The notes beneath the pieces are model-generated. The model searched no databases. It was not told the origin of the DNA and worked only from the letters and a program-made list of their open reading frames with translations. Made by a program: the position numbers and the translations under genes. This document shows positions 1 through 7,477 of a stretch of DNA of 30,325 bases, piece by piece. Location: contig JAHZEF010000014.1 in NCBI GenBank assembly GCA_019422005.1, forward strand, positions 1-30,325, in the 5' to 3' direction. Source of the stretch: Clostridiales bacterium (GTDB lineage Bacteria > Bacillota > Clostridia > Oscillospirales > Oscillospiraceae). Every line of letters starts with the position of its first letter. Position 1 is the first letter of the stretch.

Positions 1-783
1 CAGCTCGGCGGCGTGACGCAGCTCTTCTTCGGGAATTCCAACGGCGTCGGGCATCTTGCCGCCGTTCTCGTTGATCATCTTCACAAAGTTCTGGGGGACG
101 GAAGAAGAGCCGTGCAGTACGATGGGGAAGCCGGGCAGACGCTTGGAGACCTCTTCCAGCACGTCGAACCGCAGGGGAGGCGGTACCAGAACGCCCTTTT
201 CATTGCGGGTGCACTGCTCGGCGGTGAACTTGTAAGCGCCGTGACTGGTGCCGATGGCGATGGCCAGGGAATCGCATCCGGTCTTGGAGACGAATTCTTC
301 CACTTCTTCCGGGCGGGTATAGGAAGCGGCATGGGCGGCAACCTTTACGTCGTCCTCAATGCCGGCCAGGGTGCCCAGCTCGGCTTCGACCACAACGCCG
401 TGATCGTGGGCGTACTCGACGACCTTTTTGGTGATCTCGATGTTTTCCTCAAAGGGCTTAGAGGATGCGTCGATCATGACGGAGGTGAAGCCGCCGTCGA
501 TGCAGCTCTTGCAGGTTTCAAAATCGGGGCCGTGATCCAGATGCAGGACGACGGGGATCTCGGGGCATTCGGCGACGGCAGCTTCCACCAGCTTCACCAG
601 ATAGGTGTGGTTGGCGTAGGCGCGGGCGCCCTTGGAGACCTGCAGAATGACAGGCGCATGCTCCTCACGGCAGGCTTCGGTGATGCCCTGCACAATTTCC
701 ATGTTATTGACGTTGAAGGCGCCGATGGCATAACCGCCGTCGTAAGCCTTCCGGAACATCTCGGCAGAGGTAACAAGAGGCAT
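1..783 (-). CDS. fba: Class II fructose-bisphosphate aldolase, C-terminus cut by window edge
   Basis: Cleaves fructose 1,6-bisphosphate to dihydroxyacetone phosphate and glyceraldehyde 3-phosphate (and the reverse) in cytosolic glycolysis. The 261 visible residues begin MPLVTSAEMF and contain class II hallmarks in order: VLHLDHGPDFE (zinc-ligand His, active-site Asp), SVMIDASSKPFEEN, VEAELGTLAGIEDD, GTSHGAYK (zinc His) and LHGSSSVP (zinc His and phosphate-binding Ser). Relatives are about 280-320 residues, so some tens of C-terminal residues lie outside the window. The start is the ATG whose complement is at 781-783, preceded by an AAGGAG site. It has its own extended -10 promoter. It shares the neighbourhood, but not an operon, with the phosphofructokinase. 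Family assignment is secure; tagatose-bisphosphate aldolase is the only close alternative and is less likely. Confidence 0.95.
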   Translation of the reverse strand, partial: MPLVTSAEMFRKAYDGGYAIGAFNVNNMEIVQGITEACREEHAPVILQVSKGARAYANHTYLVKLVEAAVAECPEIPVVLHLDHGPDFETCKSCIDGGFTSVMIDASSKPFEENIEITKKVVEYAHDHGVVVEAELGTLAGIEDDVKVAAHAASYTRPEEVEEFVSKTGCDSLAIAIGTSHGAYKFTAEQCTRNEKGVLVPPPLRFDVLEEVSKRLPGFPIVLHGSSSVPQNFVKMINENGGKMPDAVGIPEEELRHAAEL

Positions 784-818
784 GGGTAACAACTCCTTTT
801 GTTCTGTTTATGTTATAT

Positions 819-847
819 ATTCTAACAAAACAGTCCAAAAAATTCAA
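819..847 (-). promoter_or_regulatory. Promoter of the aldolase gene
   Basis: Read on the minus strand: -35 TTGAAT (842-847), 17-base spacer, -10 TAGAAT (819-824) with an extended -10 TGT directly upstream. The start codon follows about 36 bases after the -10. An alternative pairing of TTGGAC with TATAAC has only a 15-base spacer and is weaker. Confidence 0.6.
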
Positions 848-921
848 TAGGATGAACAACAGAGAAAGAAGGGTTTTGGCGGCGGGTTTTCATGCAACAT
901 TTTGCAGATTGCCGAAAGGCC

Positions 922-949
922 TTGATTTTTTGGCAGATCCGGGTATCAT
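922..949 (+). promoter_or_regulatory. Possible promoter of the 96-residue ORF
   Basis: TTGATT (922-927), 16-base spacer, TATCAT (944-949). The predicted transcript would begin near 956, about 17 bases before the ATG at 973. It supports reading that small ORF as a gene. Confidence 0.4.
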
Positions 950-972
950 GAAAGAAGAAACGGGGGCGTAAA

Positions 973-1263
973 ATGCTGACGATCTGCGTGCCCATCCTGG
1001 CGGACAACGAAGGCCGGGCGCTGTTTCAGCGGCTCTGCGAGGCGTACGGGATGCGCCTGCACCGCATGGCCATGCTGCGCACAGAAGATATGGTGGCCTC
1101 TGAGGCTCAGGGAAACGGCCACCCCGGTCAGTTTTACGAATCGCGGGATCTGGAGGTATTATTTCAGGAAAAAAGCATTCGCATTTTCGCAGTTTTACTG
1201 GTGCTGGCGCTGTCCGCAGCAGCCTTTGTGTCCGCCAGGCGGGTTCTGACAGATTATGGCTGA
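973..1263 (+). CDS. Small unknown protein with C-terminal membrane segment
   Basis: Not recognised. A 96-residue protein with a polar N-terminal half (residues 1-68) and one hydrophobic stretch, IRIFAVLLVLALSAAAF, at about residues 69-85, followed by a short basic tail; it would be a tail-anchored or single-pass membrane protein. Third codon positions are G/C-rich like the neighbouring genes, which favours real coding. A plausible promoter lies immediately upstream; the ribosome site (GGGGGC) is mediocre. It stands alone between the divergently transcribed aldolase and an unexplained stretch. It could instead be a remnant of a larger gene. Confidence 0.45.
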   Translation: MLTICVPILADNEGRALFQRLCEAYGMRLHRMAMLRTEDMVASEAQGNGHPGQFYESRDLEVLFQEKSIRIFAVLLVLALSAAAFVSARRVLTDYG

Positions 1264-1614
1264 GCCCTCCTTTCAGGGAACAAGCGCACTCTGGAAGCAA
1301 CAGCAGTGATCAGATCGAGGCTACGATGACCCTTTGGCACAACAACAGAGCAATTGCGATCCGGGAGGCCTCCGGATCCGGCAGCGTCTATATGGGTGGG
1401 GCCCACCCGGCGGTTTGGGGAGCGTCCGATCTCCTGACCGTATATGTTTGGAATCAACGGCGCATCTCTGCCGGGAGAACCGGTCGCAGATGTCTTCTGA
1501 TCGGCAGAGCAGCATCGCAGCAGGATGGGGTGCTTCCAATCGTGTTGATCCCGCAGTGGGTATCCGGAGTATTCGCTGCAGAAATTTGAAACTTTTTTGA
1601 AAGGAGGCTGTGCC
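1264..1614 (+). other. Unassigned 350-base stretch with a weak 87-codon ORF
   Basis: No gene can be assigned firmly. The best frame is 1326-1589 (87 codons, ATG preceded by GAGG at a workable distance). Its predicted product has WGASDLLTVYVWNQ near residues 31-44 and a hydrophobic end, but I recognise no family and the third-position G/C is lower than in neighbours. Frames on the other strand look like random translation. No tRNA, riboswitch or transposon end was recognised. It may be degenerate coding sequence. Confidence 0.25.
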
Positions 1615-1658
1615 ATGATAAAAATGATGTCAGTTTATCCGGCATATGTTTAGCAGCG

Positions 1659-2210
1659 GTGCGCAGATTTTTAAAAGTGGCTTTTCTCGCGGCATTGGTG
1701 TTGCTTGTGGTTGCGGGCCTGCTGCTGAAAATGCCCCGGTTAAACGCGCAGGAGCTGGAAATGGCAGCCCGGGCAGAGATCCTCAATCAAATAGAGGCAG
1801 GGATGCGCCTGCCGGACGGGCAGACGGCGGGCGCCGCAGACGCAGAGCGCGGCAACGCAGTATATCACGGGAGATTCGCCGCAGTGACCGGCGGGCTGAC
1901 CGCCGATGGGAAGCCGTATGTTTACGGTGTCCTGTTTTACAAGCTGCCGTTTACAGATCAGTATGTCTGTGATTCCCGGCACACGCAGCTGGCCCCTGCT
2001 GGTACCGTCCTGCTGTCCTTCTCTCCCTCCTACGGCCTGACAAGGTTTCATATTACGGCTGGCCCCGCATCCCTGCTGATAGGGCAATCAGCAGACGGAG
2101 CACGGGCAGCGGCGGTGCTTCCGCTGGCAACCTGCTTGTGCGGGCTCCTTTGGCGTGCCGCACGGCGAAAAGCCGCAGCGCGTGAAAACGGCCGGCCGGA
2201 GACAGAGTAA
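1659..2210 (+). CDS. Unknown two-segment membrane protein; start may be frameshifted
   Basis: Not recognised. From GTG at 1659 it encodes 183 residues: a hydrophobic N-terminus (VAFLAALVLLVVAGLLL, about residues 7-23), an extracytoplasmic-looking middle, a second hydrophobic stretch (AAAVLPLATCLCGLLW, about 150-165) and a basic/polar tail. GTG 1659 has no good ribosome site. A near-perfect AAGGAGG (1601-1607) instead precedes ATG 1615, which in the present sequence encodes only 12 codons before TAG at 1651-1653. Removing one A from the five-A run at 1620-1624 would fuse ATG 1615 to this frame, reading MINDVSLSGICLAAVRRF. Thus it is either a frameshifted gene, a sequencing slip, or a gene with a coupled leader peptide. 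Confidence 0.5.
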   Translation: MRRFLKVAFLAALVLLVVAGLLLKMPRLNAQELEMAARAEILNQIEAGMRLPDGQTAGAADAERGNAVYHGRFAAVTGGLTADGKPYVYGVLFYKLPFTDQYVCDSRHTQLAPAGTVLLSFSPSYGLTRFHITAGPASLLIGQSADGARAAAVLPLATCLCGLLWRAARRKAAARENGRPETE

Positions 2211-2418
2211 GGGAGACCGGGTGCGGGTGGTTTTCCGCCGTATTTGCTGCGGCCGGCAGCCTGAGCCCGGGAGGCGCCTCCTGCAAAAAACGGCCGGAAC
2301 GCCCCCTTCCCACCAATCCGCCGGTTCCCGTATCTTCGGCGGCTTTCCGGATCTGCCGCCGGCCGGAAAGGGGCAGGCCGGATGGTTCGGCAAGAAAAAA
2401 TGAGTATTTTTCTTTCAG
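2211..2418. other. Intergenic stretch, nothing recognised
   Basis: GC-rich sequence between the unknown membrane protein and the terminator at 2419. Short open frames on both strands give Arg/Pro/Gly-rich translations with no family resemblance and no ribosome sites. I see nothing functional here. Confidence 0.5.
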
Positions 2419-2451
2419 AAAGGCACGGACAATGCCGTCCGTGCCTTTTTT
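2419..2451 (+). terminator. Rho-independent terminator
   Basis: Inverted repeat AAAGGCACGGAC (2419-2430) with GTCCGTGCCTTT (2437-2448), six-base loop and a T run through 2451. It ends transcription from the unknown genes upstream. The phosphofructokinase promoter begins four bases later. Confidence 0.85.
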
Positions 2452-2454
2452 GAA

Positions 2455-2483
2455 TTTACAACGCAGAAATCCTGTGTTATAGT
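2455..2483 (+). promoter_or_regulatory. Promoter of the phosphofructokinase gene
   Basis: TTTACA (2455-2460), 17-base spacer, TATAGT (2478-2483), with extended -10 TGT at 2475-2477. Start codon is at 2551 after GGAGG at 2536-2540. The same hexamer pair with the same spacing occurs at 27103-27131 on the minus strand. Confidence 0.75.
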
Positions 2484-2550
2484 ATATCTGTAAAAATTTG
2501 CGGAATTTTCCGAAATTGCCGTTTTAATTGAATTTGGAGGTAATGAAACC

Positions 2551-3789
2551 ATGTCAACTGCACTCAAAGGCGCCTGCATCATCGGCCAGTCCGGCGGCCC
2601 GTCGGCTGTAATCAACGCCAGCGCCTACGGCGTGATCAAGACTGCGCTGGAAAACGAGAATATCACCAAGGTCTACGGCGCATACCACGGCATCAAGGGC
2701 GTGCTGAACGACCAGCTGCTGGTGATGGACGAGGAAGATCCCAAGGAACTCGAGCGCCTGCTCTACACGCCTTCCTCCGCTTTGGGCTCCTGCCGCTACA
2801 AGATCGCCGACCCCGACGAGGACGAGACCGACTACAAGCGGATTCTGGAGATCTTCAAAAAGTATAACGTCCGCTATTTCTTCTACAACGGCGGCAACGA
2901 CTCCATGGATACCTGCGCCAAGGTTTCCCGCTATATGGCCAGGGGCGGCTATGAGTGCCGCGTCATGGGCGTGCCCAAGACCATCGACAACGACCTGTTC
3001 GGCACGGATCACTGCCCGGGCTTCTCCTCCGCCGCCAAGTATATCGCCACTTCCGTGATGGAGGTCAGCCGTGATGCTCAGGTGTATGACACCGGCATGA
3101 TCACCATTATTGAGTGCATGGGCCGCCATGCCGGCTGGCTGACCGCGGCCGCCGCTCTGGCCGGCGCCAAGGGGGAGGGCGCCGATTTCATCTACCTGCC
3201 CGAGGTGGACTTTGACATGGACAAGTTTGTGGCCGACGTGTCCGAGCGGTACGCCCGGAACAAGAACTGCATTGTGGTTGTCTCCGAGGGCATTCACTAT
3301 GCCGACGGCAGCTTTGTCTCCGAAGCGAAGACCTCCGGAACCGACGGCTTCGGCCACGCCCAGCTGGGCGGCCTGGCCGCCATGCTGGCCAACGTCATGA
3401 AGGAGAAGACCGGCGCCAAGGTCCGCGGCATCGAGCTGAGCCTGCTGCAGCGCTGTGCTGCGCACTGTGCATCGGGCAACGACATTCAGGAGTCCTTCAA
3501 CTCCGGAAAGGCCGCCGTCGAGGCTGCCGTGGCCGGCGAGACCGGAAAGATGGTGGGCTTCGAGTGCACCCGTGAGGGCGGCTACACCTGCAGGACCAAA
3601 CTGTTTGATCTGGACAAGGTGGCCAACTTTGAGAAAAAGTTCCCGAGAGAATGGATCAACGCCGAGGGCAACAATGTGACGCAGGACTTCGTGGACTACT
3701 GCCTGCCGCTGATCCAGGGGGAGACCATGATGGTCAAGGAGGACGGCCTGCCCCGCTTCTGCCGCCTGAAGAAGGTCTTTGCCAGGTAA
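2551..3789 (+). CDS. pfp: Phosphofructokinase, pyrophosphate-dependent type
   Basis: Phosphorylates fructose 6-phosphate to the 1,6-bisphosphate in cytosolic glycolysis, probably with pyrophosphate and reversibly. The 412-residue protein has the PFK fold signatures: IGQSGGPSAVINA (11-23), GGNDS (114-118), PKTIDND (142-148) and MGRHAGWL (190-197). In ATP enzymes these positions are typically GGDGS and PGTIDND; Asp in the fourth position of the first motif and Lys in the second mark PPi users, from known family rules. Asn replaces the usual first Asp of that motif. Length exceeds the ~320 residues of bacterial ATP-PFKs. Own promoter and terminator make it monocistronic. The reaction direction links it to the aldolase at the window start. 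Donor specificity is inference from motifs only. Confidence 0.92.
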   Translation: MSTALKGACIIGQSGGPSAVINASAYGVIKTALENENITKVYGAYHGIKGVLNDQLLVMDEEDPKELERLLYTPSSALGSCRYKIADPDEDETDYKRILEIFKKYNVRYFFYNGGNDSMDTCAKVSRYMARGGYECRVMGVPKTIDNDLFGTDHCPGFSSAAKYIATSVMEVSRDAQVYDTGMITIIECMGRHAGWLTAAAALAGAKGEGADFIYLPEVDFDMDKFVADVSERYARNKNCIVVVSEGIHYADGSFVSEAKTSGTDGFGHAQLGGLAAMLANVMKEKTGAKVRGIELSLLQRCAAHCASGNDIQESFNSGKAAVEAAVAGETGKMVGFECTREGGYTCRTKLFDLDKVANFEKKFPREWINAEGNNVTQDFVDYCLPLIQGETMMVKEDGLPRFCRLKKVFAR

Positions 3790-3812
3790 ATTGCGTGCTT
3801 CCCGTTCTGCTG

Positions 3813-3848
3813 CAGCGTCCCGTGGGATTTCCGCGGGACGCTGTTTTT
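3813..3848 (+). terminator. Terminator of the phosphofructokinase gene
   Basis: CAGCGTCCCG (3813-3822) pairs with CGGGACGCTG (3834-3843), followed by five T. It lies 24 bases after the stop codon. Confidence 0.85.
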
Positions 3849-4044
3849 CTGCAACTCCCAATTCCCGTTTGTGTTCCTGGAGCTATCGTTAGCCCGGACG
3901 AGCATATAGCTGGCCGTTTCTTCTGTCTGCCGCATAGAAATAGAAAAGGGACAGCTGATTTTGTCGGTTGCCCCTTGCGGGTGGTTTATTTAGTTTTATT
4001 GCATACTGCTTTATAAACTGTGATTTGCTGATTTATTCCAGTAG

Positions 4045-4419
4045 TCACTCCGCACTTTCTACTACGAATTTAACACTTCCTTTTGTTTTTTCTCCTGTTA
4101 CTGTTACCGTATATGTTCCGCTTTCTTCTACCTCAACATCATAGTCTACTGAGAAGAAAATACCTTCACTTTCAGCGATAGGTTCATCATCATTTTTCTG
4201 AATTTTATATGATAACTGACCGTCCTCAATTACAATTTCCGTATGAATGGTATCCCCAGCTTCAACAACGAAATCTTGAGAATCAGTAGTATTAAACTCT
4301 GTATATTCCATAATTAGTTGCTTGTCATTTCCTGTTCTGCTTCCATTGAAGTCTGGCGAACAGGCTGCTAGTGATGTAATAAGAACTATAACACTAAAAA
4401 TAGTTATAATTTTTTTCAT
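4045..4419 (-). CDS. Small unknown lipoprotein in an AT-rich island
   Basis: Not recognised beyond being a secreted lipoprotein. The 124 residues start MKKIITIFSVIVLITSLAAC: a basic n-region, hydrophobic core and lipobox LAAC with acylated Cys at residue 20. The mature part is acidic and beta-strand rich (TYTVTVTGEKTKGSVKFVVE near the end, residues about 101-120), resembling a small surface-exposed beta domain. Start is supported by GGAGG (complement of 4427-4431). The gene and its flanks (about 3880-4470) are clearly AT-rich, with A/T-ending codons such as AAA, ATT and GAA, unlike every neighbour, suggesting recent acquisition. It is transcribed against both flanking genes. No mobility gene or flanking repeat was found. 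Confidence 0.8.
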   Translation of the reverse strand: MKKIITIFSVIVLITSLAACSPDFNGSRTGNDKQLIMEYTEFNTTDSQDFVVEAGDTIHTEIVIEDGQLSYKIQKNDDEPIAESEGIFFSVDYDVEVEESGTYTVTVTGEKTKGSVKFVVESAE

Positions 4420-4601
4420 TATCTTACCTCCACAACTTCACATTTATTGCTCTGTTTCACCGAGAAAATAATAACACAAACTCGTGAGCAAATCTACATC
4501 TCGTCATGGGTCGGGAACACAAAGTCGAATTGGGACTTCTGCAACCGCGCCATGGCTTTTTCCGTCTGGATGGGTAGAAGCCTGTGAAGGAGGAAACCGG
4601 C

Positions 4602-5432
4602 ATGAAAAAACGAACTGTTGTATGGATTGCCCTGGCCTGTGCGATCCTTGCGGGAGGCGCCGCCGCAGCGCTGCTGCTCCCAGTGGGGAAAAGGCCGTTC
4701 CGGAATCTGGAGGCGGCGGATATTGCTGCCGCTACGGTGTGCCTGTCGCCGCCGGACAAAACCCTGGAGGTCACAGACCGGGAGGCGCTGGCCGATTACC
4801 TGCGCGCTGCGGTGATTTACCGGAGGGACGACTCCTACACGGAATACTGCGGCCAGGGAGTCACCTTTGACCTGACCATGGCAGACGGTGCGGAGGTCAG
4901 TGTGACGGCCTATAATCCGTTCCTGGTGATTGACGGGGTGGGGTATCGCACCGAGTATGCGCCCTGCGAGGCGCTGAACGGCTATGCCAACGATCTGCTC
5001 AGGCACGGGGCGCCCGTGGTGCTGGAGCAGCCGCCGGGCCTGGCGGTGATCAGCGACCGCACCTCGGTGGGCGCGCTGCCGGGCGCCTATTCCTGGACGC
5101 ACGTCGGTGGCGACGGCAGGGCAGTCAGCACGGTGGCTGACAGCGCGCATCCGCTGGACTGCCGGGACCTTCTGGCCGCGCTGGATACCTGTGAGGCCGA
5201 CGCCGTGCTGGAATTTACCGAGGAGCCGACGGAGATCCTGAGCGTGCGGTGCTGGAGCGACAGGGAATGGGGGAATTCCGCCGCGGCGGCTGAGGAGGTG
5301 GAGCGCCGGGGAAACGCCATTGCGCTGAAGCCCGGCGGATGGGTCTACGAGGTCCGGGCAGGCTGGGAAACGGAACGGGGCGACGGCGGCACCGCCTCGT
5401 ATATTTTCTACGTGATGCGGCTGGATGCATAA
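4602..5432 (+). CDS. Unknown membrane-anchored extracytoplasmic protein
   Basis: Function unknown. 276 residues starting MKKRTVVWIALACAILAGGA, an N-terminal membrane anchor or uncleaved signal (residues about 5-27). It is followed by a domain of about 110 residues (FRNLEAADIAAATVCLSPP onwards, through GYANDLL) of a type I know from Firmicutes secreted regulators of the BlaR1-C-terminal or DUF5301 kind, and by a second beta-rich domain ending in GGTASYIFYVMRLDA. ATG 4602 is preferred over the in-frame GTG 4584 because AGGAGG (4588-4593) is ideally spaced for it and would lie inside the ORF otherwise. It converges with pta and shares a bidirectional terminator. Domain names are from memory and tentative. 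Confidence 0.75.
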   Translation: MKKRTVVWIALACAILAGGAAAALLLPVGKRPFRNLEAADIAAATVCLSPPDKTLEVTDREALADYLRAAVIYRRDDSYTEYCGQGVTFDLTMADGAEVSVTAYNPFLVIDGVGYRTEYAPCEALNGYANDLLRHGAPVVLEQPPGLAVISDRTSVGALPGAYSWTHVGGDGRAVSTVADSAHPLDCRDLLAALDTCEADAVLEFTEEPTEILSVRCWSDREWGNSAAAAEEVERRGNAIALKPGGWVYEVRAGWETERGDGGTASYIFYVMRLDA

Positions 5433-5433
5433 G

Positions 5434-5468
5434 AACTGCCCCGGCGGACATTGTCCGCCGGGGCAGTT
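5434..5468. terminator. Bidirectional terminator
   Basis: Perfect 16-base-pair stem: AACTGCCCCGGCGGAC (5434-5449) with its complement at 5453-5468 and a three-base loop. It begins directly after the stop codon at 5432 and ends 12 bases before the stop of the converging pta gene; A and T residues flank the stem on both strands. Confidence 0.85.
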
Positions 5469-5480
5469 TCCAGGTGGGAA

Positions 5481-6479
5481 TCAGGCCAGGGCCGCGGTGA
5501 TGATGGCCATGGTATAGACCTCGTCGGCATTGCAGCCGCGGGAGAGGTCGTTGATGGGGGCGTTGAGGCCCTGCAGGATGGGGCCGTAAGCGTCAAAGCC
5601 GCCCAGACGCTGGGCGATCTTGTAGCCGATGTTGCCGGACTGGATCTCCGGGAAGATGAAGGTGTTGGCGTAGCCGGCTACCTTTGAACCCGGGAACTTC
5701 AGCTGGCCGACCACCGGAGAAACGGCGGCGTCGAACTGCATCTCCCCATCCATGGCGAACTCCGGCGCCATGGCCTTGGCCTTTTCGCAGGCGGTACGGG
5801 CCAAATCCACATTGGGGCCCTTGCCGCTGCCCTTGGTGGAATAGCTCAGGAACGCGACCTTGGGATCGATGCCGAAGGTCTTCGCGGTGCGGGCAGTCTC
5901 CACGCCCACCTCAGCCAGCTTGTCGGCTGCGGCCAGCACTACATTGCCTTCCTTGTCCACGGTATCCTCATAGGAAATGTTGATGGCGCAGTCGCCCATG
6001 GCCAGCATCTCGTCGCCGCGGCACATGATGAAGCAGGAGGACACCAGGTGCGCCCCCTTCTTGGTCTTGATCAGCTGCAGGGCGGGACGGACGGTGTCGG
6101 CGGTGGAGTAGGTGGCGCCGCCCAGCAGCGCGTCGGCCACGCCCATCTTCACCAGCATGGTGCCGAAGTAGTTCCCCTTGGAAAGCGCGGCGCGGCACTC
6201 GTCGGCAGTCATCTTGCCCTTGCGCAGCTCCACCATCTTTTCCACCATCCCGTCCATACCGGCGTAGGTGGCGGGATCCAGAATCTCCAGGCCTTCGATA
6301 TCAAAGCCGCCCTTCTGGGCGTTGGCCCTGACCTCGTCCACATTGCCCACCAGGATGGGGGTCAGGAACCCGCCCTGCTTCAAACGGGCGGCGGCCTCCA
6401 GGATCCGGGCGTCGGGGCCCTCGGTGAAAACGATCCTGCGGGGGTTGGCTTTCAAAATCTCAACCAGATTTTCAAACAT
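5481..6479 (-). CDS. pta: Phosphate acetyltransferase
   Basis: Interconverts acetyl-CoA plus phosphate and acetyl phosphate plus CoA; with acetate kinase it gives ATP and acetate in fermentation. The 332-residue protein spans the short, single-domain Pta form: FTEGPDARILEAAARL near the N-terminus, then YSTADTVRPALQ, a central block around SCFIMCRGDEMLAMGDCAIN, and the C-terminal FPEIQSGNIGYKIAQRLGG and GLNAPINDLSRGC, all characteristic of PTA_PTB enzymes. Start ATG at 6479 has GGAGGT eight bases upstream; the 14-codon extension to 6521 would include the ribosome site and is rejected. Acetate kinase is not adjacent, unlike the common pta-ackA pairing. Phosphate butyryltransferase is the alternative, but the sequence reads as Pta. 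Confidence 0.93.
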   Translation of the reverse strand: MFENLVEILKANPRRIVFTEGPDARILEAAARLKQGGFLTPILVGNVDEVRANAQKGGFDIEGLEILDPATYAGMDGMVEKMVELRKGKMTADECRAALSKGNYFGTMLVKMGVADALLGGATYSTADTVRPALQLIKTKKGAHLVSSCFIMCRGDEMLAMGDCAINISYEDTVDKEGNVVLAAADKLAEVGVETARTAKTFGIDPKVAFLSYSTKGSGKGPNVDLARTACEKAKAMAPEFAMDGEMQFDAAVSPVVGQLKFPGSKVAGYANTFIFPEIQSGNIGYKIAQRLGGFDAYGPILQGLNAPINDLSRGCNADEVYTMAIITAALA

Positions 6480-6534
6480 GTCAGTGTACCTCCAAATTTT
6501 CATGCGGCCGCAGCCGCACATCTCTCAATATTTT

Positions 6535-6563
6535 ATTATACACCCTTTTCTGCGGCGTCTCAA
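6535..6563 (-). promoter_or_regulatory. Promoter of pta, overlapping the end of the upstream gene
   Basis: On the minus strand: -35 TTGAGA (6558-6563), 17-base spacer, perfect -10 TATAAT (6535-6540). The -35 overlaps the stop codon region of the pseudouridine synthase gene. Predicted leader is about 50 bases. Confidence 0.8.
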
Positions 6564-7462
6564 CCATCAAATGGGAAAATATCGGAGGAATCCGGGAAAA
6601 ACGGTGCCTGATGCGATGCGATTTCCAGCGGTTCGCCGGTCAGCGGGTGCGCAAAACGCAGCCGGGCGGCACAGAGCTGCTGGGTATGCAGATCCCAGCG
6701 CCGGGACAGGAGCAGGGAGGCCGGCGAGCTGTAGCCACGGTCGCCCAGGATGGGGAATCCCATGGCGGCGCAGTGAACCCGCAGCTGATGCGTCCGCCCG
6801 GTTTCGGGGCGCAGCTCCAGCAGGGAGACGCCGGCGGCACGGTTCAGCACACGGTAGCGCGTCCTGGCGGCCTGGCCGTCGGCGCGGACCTCCCGCAGAA
6901 GGCTGCCGCCGCCGCGGCGGCCGATGGGCAGGCTGATCAGGCCGGCATCCTGCTCCGGGCCGCCCGCCACGGCCGCCAGGTACGTTTTTTCCAGGCGGCA
7001 AGCCTGCTGCGCGCGGCAGAGCAGCGCATGGATGTGCGCGTTTTTTGCCAGGAGAACGACGCCGAAGGTGTCACGATCCAGCCGGGTGACCGGATGAATA
7101 CCGCAGGGCTGCCCGCGCTGCCGGAAATATCCGGCGGCCAGGTTGGCCAGCGTACCGGTCTGGCGGCTGGCGCTGGGATGCGTCCAGAGGCACGGCGGCT
7201 TGTCCGCAGCCAGCAGCGCGTCATCCTCCCAGAGGATTTCCAGGGGGCCGGCTTCCGGCGGGAACGCCGGCGGCGGTTCGTCCAGGCAGACGGAAATGAC
7301 GTCGCCCGGAAGGACGGGGTGATTGGTGAAAACCGGCAGGCCGTTGACCGTCAGCGCATCGGTGCGCTTCAGCCGCTGGACGAGAGAAGCGGACAGCTGC
7401 AGTTCGGAACGGAGAAAAGTCAGAAGCGGCCCGGCGCGGCCGGCCCTGCAGTACAGGTTCAT
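6560..7462 (-). CDS. RluA-family pseudouridine synthase
   Basis: Isomerises specific uridines in rRNA or tRNA to pseudouridine. 300 residues. The N-terminal ~60 residues look like an S4-type RNA-binding segment (SASLVQRLKRTDALTVNG, then LPGDVISV). The catalytic domain has HPVTRLDRDTFG (123-134, nucleophile Asp129) and the conserved ETGRTHQLRVH (about 220-230) followed by GDRGY. These are RluA/RluD signatures; which RNA position is modified cannot be told. The start is preceded by GGGAGG. It lies 15 bases downstream of the MFS gene and is probably cotranscribed with it. There is no hairpin terminator before the pta promoter, so read-through into pta is possible. Confidence 0.9.
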   Translation of the reverse strand: MNLYCRAGRAGPLLTFLRSELQLSASLVQRLKRTDALTVNGLPVFTNHPVLPGDVISVCLDEPPPAFPPEAGPLEILWEDDALLAADKPPCLWTHPSASRQTGTLANLAAGYFRQRGQPCGIHPVTRLDRDTFGVVLLAKNAHIHALLCRAQQACRLEKTYLAAVAGGPEQDAGLISLPIGRRGGGSLLREVRADGQAARTRYRVLNRAAGVSLLELRPETGRTHQLRVHCAAMGFPILGDRGYSSPASLLLSRRWDLHTQQLCAARLRFAHPLTGEPLEIASHQAPFFPDSSDIFPFDG

Positions 7463-7477
7463 CCTTTGCCTCCCGGT

